Below, one piece after another: positions 55,836 to 64,000 of a stretch of 64,000 bases of DNA. The notes under the pieces are model-generated. The model was not told where the DNA came from. It searched no databases and was given only the letters and a program-made list of their open reading frames with translations. The stretch is from Spizellomyces punctatus DAOM BR117 (lineage: Eukaryota > Chytridiomycota > Chytridiomycetes > Spizellomycetales > Spizellomycetaceae), in NCBI RefSeq assembly GCF_000182565.1, contig NW_015971548.1:302047-366046 (forward strand), in the 5' to 3' direction. Numbering within the stretch: the first letter of the stretch is position 1; each line of letters begins with the position of its first letter. Both the position numbers and the translations under genes were made by a program.

Positions 55836-57267
55836 TCTTTTGAAAGAGACTTGATTTGAATTCGTTAAAGCTTTGAAGGAGAAGGTTTAAAGGCTGCTTA
55901 ATCTTTGGTGCAAATGCGAAACAACCGCCCTTTGACTGGTGCTAAACTGCTAGCCTTCATGCGTGAGACGGAAACTTTTCAGCACGTCACGATGTGGAAG
56001 TGAGTAGCGCATGAGTCTTGTCACGTCAGATCGGCAGTCAAGCCTCCAAGGGCTTGCCATGCGCGGGGCAGCAACAGTTCCCACAGGTGCATCGCTTCGC
56101 TGCTATCCAAGTTCAATTTGCAATATGATTCAGTCGCCAACAAATTAGGAAAAACCCTTATGTAGATGTATATTTGCGCATCACCTCCACCATGCAGTAG
56201 AGACCATGTACTCTCGTGCTATTCAATTCAATGGTCCGATATGGATAATTCCTCTGCCTGGCCAAACAGCCGGGTGTTGGCTCAGACAGCCAAGGATTGA
56301 TATCTCCGGGACGGGGACCGAGCGACCATCATCCAACCTATCAACCTGAGACTCACTTCTAACAGTTACTCCCGTCGTTCCCGCCTTCACTGACATCATT
56401 TCAGAAAAGGACTTCAAATGCGAGGCTCAGAAAAGAATTGAACCGGTTCAGTAGATCGGTTGGCCACATTATATTCACCCATTGGCACACCGGTCTTGCA
56501 AGGTCGGGTACAATCTCCTCCTCAAACAGGCCCTTCTTACTCTCTATTACTTCCCGTGCGCCCCAACCACAATATTTTTTGAACAGCGATGGATTTCAGG
56601 AGGAACATATCGTGCGGAACTGGACAATGTCACCGCCATCTCAAAGCCCATCAACGCCAGGGTCGAAGTGAGTAGCATGTGGGAAGGTAGGCAGATATGC
56701 GCAGAATAAGGGCTCTTTATAACAATAATCCGCGCGCCAGATGATCACCTCACTCCCCATCTACTCCCATTTTCCACATTCGATTACTCCATAGCCGAAA
56801 ACTGCTCGTTCTCCAGAATTGTCGTTTGCCCCGTTGCATGCGGTGACCAACAACAGGTTCACGACTGACCGAGGGCTAACCGATGAGATATTTTTAAAAT
56901 ATCTTGGTGAAATCAAGCTGTGCACCTGGTCATACACCCGATTTTCGGTGGAAAGAGTGAGAGCCACACTGCCCCGCGAATGGAAGCGTTATTTAGCTTT
57001 GAGATATGTAATAAGGGTGGGCAAACTCGCGATAACCTCGAAATATTATAGAGATCTTGTGGAGGTCAAGATATGTACACGCAACGGGCATTCTATTCCG
57101 AGCAGTCCCCTACAGCCGCCTGTAGATATTTTATGCATCCATCCGCTTACAAAGTATACCCATTTCTACATCAATTAAGATTCGTTATTTACAATAAGCT
57201 ATATACAAGTATCACGCTGCAGAAAGCGAACACTTCGTCGTAGTTTGCCAATTCAACTCGCTGCTAC
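55836..57267. other. Intergenic, no gene seen
   Basis: About 1.4 kb. Frames up to about 120 codons (such as plus-strand 56819-57178) have no motif, splice partner or composition bias that would support them. Confidence 0.4.
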
Positions 57268-60017
57268 TTAATCTTCCTCACTCTCCCCATTTTCAGCTTC
57301 GCTGACTTCCAATTCACTCCTAACATCTTTAAAAAGATCGACATCATTTTCCAAAAATTTCTCAATCTCGAGCATGTTGGCGTCCACATCGAAATTCTGC
57401 GTCAAGCTTTCAACTTGATTTGTCTGCAATGGTGAACCATCTGCGGACTACCAGTGACAATCAGTGGGAGTTGACACAAGGGGGATACTCCGTGCACTAG
57501 AACATACCACAGTGAAACCTCTGATAGGAGAATCAAATAAATAGATTAAGGAGTCTTGTCGTCGCAAATCACGATCCTTGCTCCCTGCCTCGGGAGTGAC
57601 GTCTATGAAAGAGGTTGACGTCGCCGTCAATGCCGGCTGCAGTGGAGAGTTTGGTTGTCTTCGGCCTTTGGATGGGGGTGTCTTTACGTTACAATGGTAA
57701 CCGGAGGGTGTTGCCGCACTGGTTACATGTGATACTGGTACGGTCCGCTTCAACAGTCGAGAATTCCCAATCAATAAACGCGCTGCTACACATACACACG
57801 GATTCTTACCTTTGGAGAACGGTACGTCTTGAAAACACGTGGCGAGGGCTTCTTCTCTGTGAAATCCTTGTCCCCTTCGCTTTCCAATGTGAATACTCTG
57901 TCTTCATCATCTTCCTGACTGCCTGGAAAGTCAAATACATCTCTCTGACGTCTTATCGGTCGAGGTTTCGATACCGTCGATGAAGAAGCCGTCAGGGGAG
58001 AATTTGTTCTGGAACACCGTGCTGGTTTTATGTTGCCAGGAGTAGTGCGCTGGCGAACTTGGACTGTAGACGCGGATTGGGATACTGGTAATGATGCGAG
58101 CAGGTCGTGAGTTCCCTGCTTTGGAGTAGTATCTATTAGGCTGGCTTCTTCACCGCTATACCGTGATATAGCGGTATTGCGACTTTTGGGTAATACGTTG
58201 TTGTTCCCACACCGTATCGCGCGAGCCTTGCTAGATATTATTAGCTCTCCAGCCACCTCAGCAGTTACCCCGACCTCAGCGGCTTCCACCGCCAGTATTG
58301 GCTCAGGATAAGCGCCAAAAGGACCCTTAGCGTATTGTGGTGCATTTTCAGGAAGGTTTTCTATGACGCCCAAGCTTGCTACGGCGTCCTCATCAGCGCC
58401 TCGCAACCCAACAGTATCATTGTGCGTGTGATACTGACCGAAAGCCATGCTTGCAGCTCCCTCGATGCGAATGTCATTAACGTCGGGTCTCGGCTGTGCT
58501 TCATGAAGCGGACTCTCGCTTCGAGTAGCTGGTGCCAATTTTGGCAGGACTGCTTTTTGAGTACCCTCTCTGACTTTCTCTTCTGCGGCATCTTTTTCAC
58601 GGGCGGCAGACACCAACGTGCTGAGCTCTTCGCCGGTGGTAGTGCTTTCTGCCGCCACAACAGGAGCTGCGGAGATCGTGCTGCTTGACACCACTGCTTT
58701 GCTTCCCGCGGTCGCAGGTGTGGATGTTTGATTTCGAACTGGGAACTCAGCCCCAGACATATTTCCGGCGCTAGATGTAACGTCTGTGACAGGTGCTTGT
58801 AGTGGCCCTTTCGCCTCGGCCTTCCGCTTTTTTGCCGCGATCAGACGCATTTTGTTTTGAAGAGCCTCCTTTTGCTGTTCTAACTCTTCCATCCTCTTCC
58901 GTACCGCTTCCATCTCAGTCGCAGTTTTCATTTTTAGAGCTCTGTGGTTAGGTTCCCTCGCAGGCTCATTGACGTCCTCTTCTTCCGATTCACTAAGGTC
59001 GATGACGTAGTTTATGAATCTCTCACGAATGAACGGCCGCAACTGTGCATATCCGGCGGTATAGGGAGACACGTTGTTCAATTCCGCATGGGAGTCTTCG
59101 ACTGCCACCGTCATATCCATTGGGTCATCATTCGATACGAGCTGTGGTGAATCTTCTCCCTCAAATAAAGCTTGAGTATCTCCGTGCGTCAGCGGAATTG
59201 AAGGACGAGCTTGCATGTCAGGAATCGTGAGATGCCACGTCCGACTCCCTCTGTTGGCATCTTCCGTATCACCGCTAAAGTCCAAGCCCCTGTCCTCAGC
59301 ATCTTCATCCAATATAAAGGCACCCGAGTTCGTTGGAGCAAAAAACTTTGCTATTCTCTTGATATTTCTCCGTCGTGGGACAATCACTGGTCTCTGCAAT
59401 GGCGGCGTAGGCGACCGGGTATTGTTTCTCTTCCCCAACGGGGTTCGTGAAGACGGGTTTCGCGGGCTGGTGTTTACACGGTCAGATGTTTCCTGGAGTA
59501 CAGGGGTTTTATCTCGTTGCAGTTGACACGAAATGTCCACTCTATCGGACTGAGTCCGTCGCCTCTTCTGACCCTGTCTCTGCTCCACTCCTCCCACAGA
59601 CTGCGCTCTTCTCACACTCTTCTTTGCACGGTTTGGCTTTATTTCTTCGGGTTTTGGTTTTCCATAATGCAGCCTGTAGCATAGCCAATGGCTCGCCTTG
59701 CAACAGTGCATGTTTGTAGACTCTGGTGGCCCGTCGCGTGACCGACGTCTTTTCCCTTCCCGACGAACATGTTTCTCACCAAGTGTGGTTGTCACCATCA
59801 CATCACGTTCTCCTGAACTGCTTCCACCTCCAGGGTCACCCTTTTGCGTTTCCTGCTGCTGATGCCTTTGTTTATCTCCGACAAGATCGGCGGGTGACGG
59901 TGGACTGATGTTCCAACAAAAGAGGTTTCCTGGATAATTCGACCGCAAGTCGGATTGAGAAGCTGGTTCAGTAGGCGTGTCGTTGCTCAAGACGGATGTT
60001 TCGACAATCACTTTCAT
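57268..60017 (-). CDS. Unknown 875-aa disordered protein with coiled coil
   Basis: Three exons on the minus strand (57810-60017, 57508-57747, 57268-57447) give 875 aa. I do not recognise the family. It is largely low complexity with basic patches (RRNIKRIAKFFAPT, KKSVRRAQSV), a Lys/Glu/Gln-rich coiled coil at about 360-400 (AVRKRMEELEQQKEALQNKMR) and an acidic C-terminus (ENDVDLFKDVRSELEVSEAENGESEED). Many Ser-Pro and Thr-Pro sites and basic clusters suggest a nuclear, phosphorylated chromatin- or DNA-associated protein; that is inference from composition only. Introns are 62 and 60 nt. The start is the first Met of a long open frame, with the next gene's end 255 bp upstream. Confidence 0.8.
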
Positions 60018-60272
60018 GCGATTCCCCCTCCGTGGGTCGACCTGGGAGTATATCCGCGCTGAGCTGTCAGACGGACATGTCTAGGTCACGTGCTTAATTG
60101 TCCGATCCAAAGAGTTGCTCAAAGTTTATAGTGTAGATCTTCATTATTATTTAGTCTACCAAACGTCAACTCCACGACGGTGACATGGGTTGAGAAACTA
60201 TACGGAACGTTCAACATGCCATGGGCCATTTGATCGCAACAGGAAATCGCAGATCCCACCACAACCTCCTTC

Positions 60273-61089
60273 TTATTCCTTCCTCCCCACAGCCAACAGG
60301 CAAGCAACGTCATTCAACATTCCCGCGTGCTGACCATCTTCCACCTTCTTTTTCACGCTATAGGCGTCCTTGTGAATCTCAACCGTCGACAGGTCTGCTT
60401 TCATCCACGCCCCCAGTGTCTCAGGGTCAAATCCGTGATGAAATACCGTATCAGCCTGCTTTTTGCTATGAAATTCCTCGGCTGTTGGTGTTTTCTGCAA
60501 GTCCGAAATCACCAGGTATCCGCCAGGTTTAAGGTGACTGGCTAGCAGATTGATCATCCCCGGAACATTCTCAATGTGGTGGAATGCTACATGAGATACG
60601 ATCAAATCGTATTGGGTTGATAATTGTTTGGGATACGGCTCACTGAGGTTGAGGGCTTCGCACGAGAGACGGGTCTGTGCGCCTTGTTGAATCTTTTTCT
60701 GAAATTGTTCAATCATGCCTTCGGCGCTGTCGACGCCGTGGACATGCTGCACAAAGGGAAGGAGTAGAAAAGAGAGGTTCCCTGTAAGAGGAAATCTGTG
60801 AGGTGCGTATGATATGATGGCGTTTGAATTAGGAGAGAGAAGAAACCATACCAGTTCCACAGCCAAAGTCCAAGACATTCATGTCATCTCTCAGTGGTAC
60901 ATGAGTTTTAATGCTTTCCAATGCCTTATTAGCCAGCTCGTGCACTAAGGGATTCTCATCCCACTTGGCAGCCTTGTCATTAAAGTCGTGTTGAACAAGG
61001 TTTGCGCCCTTGCACCCTTGTGGGTGGTGTCCGTGATGATGGTGTCCCATATGTGTAGGCGAATGATGGTGTCCTGTGTGTTCCGACAT
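60273..61089 (-). CDS. Class I SAM methyltransferase, His-rich N-terminus
   Basis: Two exons on the minus strand (60852-61089, 60273-60781; 70-nt intron) give 248 aa. The first 30 residues are a His-rich tail (SEHTGHHHSPTHMGHHHHGH) followed by a Cys. The SAM fold starts with NVLDFGCGTGNLSFLLLP (glycine loop, split by the intron after GT), HVHGVDSAEGMIEQF (acidic residue binding the SAM ribose), DLIVSHVAFHHIENV (motif IV region) and LKPGGYLVISDLQ (post-motif strand). This is a ubiE/COQ5-like or methyltransf_11-type domain; substrate unknown. The His tail could bind Zn, Ni or Cu. Start at 61089 gives the His tail. Confidence 0.88.
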
Positions 61090-62002
61090 GCTGTCCGGTG
61101 CTCGCTGAAATATGCAAGAAAAGTTGGGCGGGAGAGCTTGTATTTAAATTCTTTGACCCTCCGATCAAACCCTCCGATGAACATTACTAATGGCACAACT
61201 GACTCACCACTTGGGAGGCGTTTTGTGATTGGGTGTGATGAATTCAGATGTCTTTTGTCATAAACGAATGCAATGATCCTGCACAAGTTTATGGATAAAG
61301 GCATTGGAAAGAAAAAACATGGCATAAATGATGGAGTAGCCCACACGAGAATAACCAAGATATATCAAGGGAAGGAAATCAACTTTAAAGATTGGATGAC
61401 TGTGCCAGACTGAATTCAAGTGTGGGGTAAGCGACTGGGAGGCAAAATATGCCAAGATTCCTGATATCCCTAGAATTCAATGACATTGAACAAGGCTACA
61501 GTATGCAAAAATATCATTCATACTCATTAGATAACTAATACTTAATCGTTGGCAATGAGAGAAACAGGTAGATGCTCGTTTCGATATAGTAAACTCAGAG
61601 TAGCAGCTGGAAAGTTGATCTTGCGATGCCAGTAAACGAATTCTGCCACAGCATCGAATTGCAAGAGTTTCGGCCATGTTCAAAAGTTCATTGTGGAAGA
61701 CCTTTGGGCCAGCTGCAGGAAGCATCCCAGGCTTTGAAAATGAAATGCACAGCCGCCTAGCAAGCCACGCCAATTACCTAAGCCAGTGAGGCGCACGGTG
61801 ATCTGGAGAGCACACTTCCTCCTGCCAGCTGGATAGATCTGGGGCATGTGGCAAGTAGTGAGCGGCTGTGAGTTATTGTGTCAGTGCATGTGATCATGTA
61901 TAGAATGGTGTATAAAGGTTTCTCTCTGTTTTAGTTCGACAACCTTGATGGTCATGTCTGGAATGTGCCAAGGGTGATCTCTCCATAGAATAGACCACTG
62001 AC
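61090..62002. other. Divergent intergenic region
   Basis: About 0.9 kb between the methyltransferase (minus) and the DNA polymerase (plus). Frames here are short and unsupported. I see no clear promoter motif or repeat. Confidence 0.4.
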
Positions 62003-64000
62003 ATGACAGATTCGGATAAGCACCAATGTTCTATCCTGGAACGAGCGCGGAAACGAATGAGGGATGAAGAAGACAAACCATTTGATGTGCAGAAGAAACC
62101 CTTGGCGCTGTCGCTAGACGAAGAACCCTGCCCGGATAATAAATCACATTACAAGAGACTCAAGACAGATAGTGGAGCTTCACTTGATCCCAACGGAGAA
62201 GAACGTAAATTCTGCCTTGAATCTAGAGCAATCCTAGAACGCTCGTCGACTGAATTCATAGATTTGACGCAAGAGGACGGCAGCCACGCAGGGATCACTG
62301 ACAGTCCGCCAAAGAGCTTCGCTCGAAGTCGATCACATATCATCGGTGGATACCAAGAGTTCCCAAGAAGAGGATCCACCCGAAAATCTCCATTCTCCAA
62401 TGCAAGTACGACCTCTCCGATCAAGCAGAGGGAATCTCAATCGTCATATAGATTACACAAGAAAAGAACCTCAGGGAATTCCTCTGAAGACAAGACAGCG
62501 ACGAATGATTTGTTTACTGGTCGCACCGCCGTTTTTCTCGAATGCAACATCTGCCCACTGCGATTGAAGGCACTCAAGGCGCGATGGGAAGAGAAGGGTA
62601 AATGCTGATTGTTGTGCTCCATGCTGGAAGCCAGCGGTACTTAACGGTTACTCTGAGTTTCAGGAGGATTCTGTTCGGATGTGTTGACAGACAAGGTCAC
62701 CGTATTAATTGCAGAAATTCCATTGCAACATGTGGTCAGTGCTTTGGGTATCTCCGTATTGCCGCAATCAGCGGTAGTCGTTCGACCCGATTGGATATCC
62801 CAGTCTATTATCGTACGTTATGTACATTATATCGAGCGTCCCGCAAGAAGTGCTAAGACCTACCATTGAACAGGCCAATAGGCTCCTAGATACGTCTCCA
62901 TTCATTGTCCCTGAGGCGGAAGTTGAGAAGTCACACGACAGCGACCATACGAGTGATGCGACTGAAATTGTTGAGACCGATGAAGAAGAACAGCCAAATT
63001 CTTTGCAGAGCAACACCTCACCGGCGTTACTGCTGGACAGAATAATGCAGAATATGAAGGACGGTCTCGATGACCAAGAGGAGGATGAGACCGAGACATG
63101 GGAGGTGGAATCGTGCCCAAAAGATGAAGAAGTCTGGGTAAGAGTGCTATCGTCGGACTCTTTACTGCCACAGACTCTCATGGACGATAATCAGGAAATT
63201 GCCTCCGCGGGCAGCTCCGATGATGAATCTAAAATAGATGTTAAAGCAAAATCACCTGTGGATTTTCCTAGAAAGAAGGTATTGCTTAACTATGTTGCAA
63301 GCGTCAAGTCATCTACGGAAAATGACATAGTGATCCGGTAATTAGATCCGAAACCAGGATCGCTTTCTTTGCATGCAAAAAAATGGGCGTGCGCTGCTCG
63401 ATGCGAACAACCAGAATTCACATCTAACGGATCTGCTTGAGGTTGTCATGCGTCGGCATGAAGCAGAAGGCGAGCATTTCCGTGTTCTTTCTTATCGGAA
63501 GGTACGGGATTCTCCTTGATCTCTGTCATATCTACACATAACACGACATTGTTGATCATGTCTGTGATGATAGGCTATCCAGACTTTGAAACGCCATCCC
63601 AGTCGAATTGAAAGCGGCGCAGAAGCTAAAAGAATATTTGGCATAGGCGGAAAGATTGCCGACAAGATTGATGAGATCCTCAAGACTGGCCGACTGCGGA
63701 AGGCAGAAGTTGTCCCAGAGATGCTGCCTGTGCTAGCGTTGTTCCAAGGGGTTCATGGTTTGTATCTACCGGGTGATAGTACATGAATCTGATTGAACCT
63801 AAATGTTATGCAGGTTGTGGGATCCAAGTCGCGCGACGATGGTACGCCCAAGGATGCCGGACGCTCGACGATGTGCGTAAAAAGGTCCAATTGACGCATG
63901 ATCAGAAGTTAGGATTAGAGTATTACCACGTAAGTCATATTCGACGTTGAGTGAACCGACTTTCCAGCTCATACACCTCTTGATCGTTAGGATCTGCAAG
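62003..64000 (+). CDS. Family X DNA polymerase (Pol lambda/mu type), 3' end beyond window
   Basis: Exons 62003-62597, 62664-62812, 62874-63278, about 63358-63501, 63574-63757, 63814-63929 and 63991 onward. A basic, Ser-rich N-terminus precedes a BRCT domain (about 170-250: AVFLECNICPL, VTVLIAEIPLQHV, VVRPDWISQSI). An acidic linker follows, then the helix-hairpin-helix/8-kDa region of family X polymerases: NSHLTDLLEVV, YRKAIQTLKRHPSRI, GIGGKIADKIDEIL, VHGCGIQVARRWYAQGCRTLDDV, HDQKLGLEYYH. This order is that of Pol lambda, Pol mu and TdT, used in end joining and base-excision repair. The catalytic palm (the GGFRRGK-type and DVD motifs) lies past 64000, so activity cannot be judged here. The third intron's acceptor (63291 donor side to 63345 or 63357) is uncertain; both choices keep the frame. 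Which of lambda or mu is unresolved. Confidence 0.88.

Noticed and set aside
56819-57178. A 119-codon plus-strand frame
   Set aside because: No motif or splice partner; part of an intergenic region between two minus-strand genes.

Overview
The window is nuclear DNA of a eukaryote, most likely a zoosporic (flagellate, chytrid-type) fungus. Nearly every gene is cut by short introns (about 50-95 nt, mostly GT-AG). The gene set is fungal: NADH-type glutamate synthase Glt1, a Bph1-like BEACH protein, a Ykl/YIL108W-type metallopeptidase and a Rab GDI. It also contains genes that yeasts and moulds generally lack but flagellate lineages keep: a PACRG-like axonemal protein, METTL25 and TMEM243. Exon structures were worked out by hand from reading frame, splice consensus and family motifs; all the full gene models close to a multiple of three.

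Layout. 1-4.3 kb: 5' end of an acidic protein gene running off the left edge (-), a TMEM243-like membrane protein (+), an unknown protein (-). 4.3-12.1 kb: glutamate synthase (3 exons, 2087 aa) and a pirin with a GC-AG intron (+). 13.0 kb: tRNA-Val(AAC) (-). 14.8-18.7 kb: a C2H2 zinc-finger regulator and a Rossmann-fold oxidoreductase (+). 19.06-24.92 kb: the standout gene, 26 exons and 1422 aa, joining a secreted animal-type heme peroxidase to DOMON, cytochrome b561, cytochrome b5 and an FAD/NAD(P)H reductase. 25.1-27.1 kb: a hotdog thioesterase and a multipass membrane protein (-). 27.4-38.3 kb: the BEACH/WD40 protein (about 3326 aa, +). 38.5-42.0 kb: an unknown protein and the zinc metallopeptidase with jacalin-like tail (-). 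43.2-46.1 kb: PACRG-like (+) converging on METTL25 (-). 46.1-51.2 kb: a gene-poor, repeat-rich block with a poly-C tract, a roughly 110-bp tandem array and two about 172-bp MITE-like elements. 51.2-61.1 kb: five genes, all on the minus strand: GDPD phosphodiesterase, Rab GDI, an unknown 4-TM protein, an unknown 875-aa protein and a His-rich methyltransferase. 62.0 kb to the edge: a family X DNA polymerase (Pol lambda/mu type) that continues beyond the window.

How things fit together. Most genes are unrelated housekeeping functions: nitrogen assimilation, vesicle traffic (GDI, BEACH), lipid turnover (GDPD, thioesterase) and DNA repair (Pol X). The peroxidase fusion is a self-contained redox chain. 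By topology, NAD(P)H electrons would enter through the cytosolic FAD/b5 modules, cross the membrane through b561 and reach the outside DOMON and peroxidase domains. That is a dual-oxidase-like layout built without a NOX core. This function is an inference from domain order; nothing in the sequence proves the reaction.
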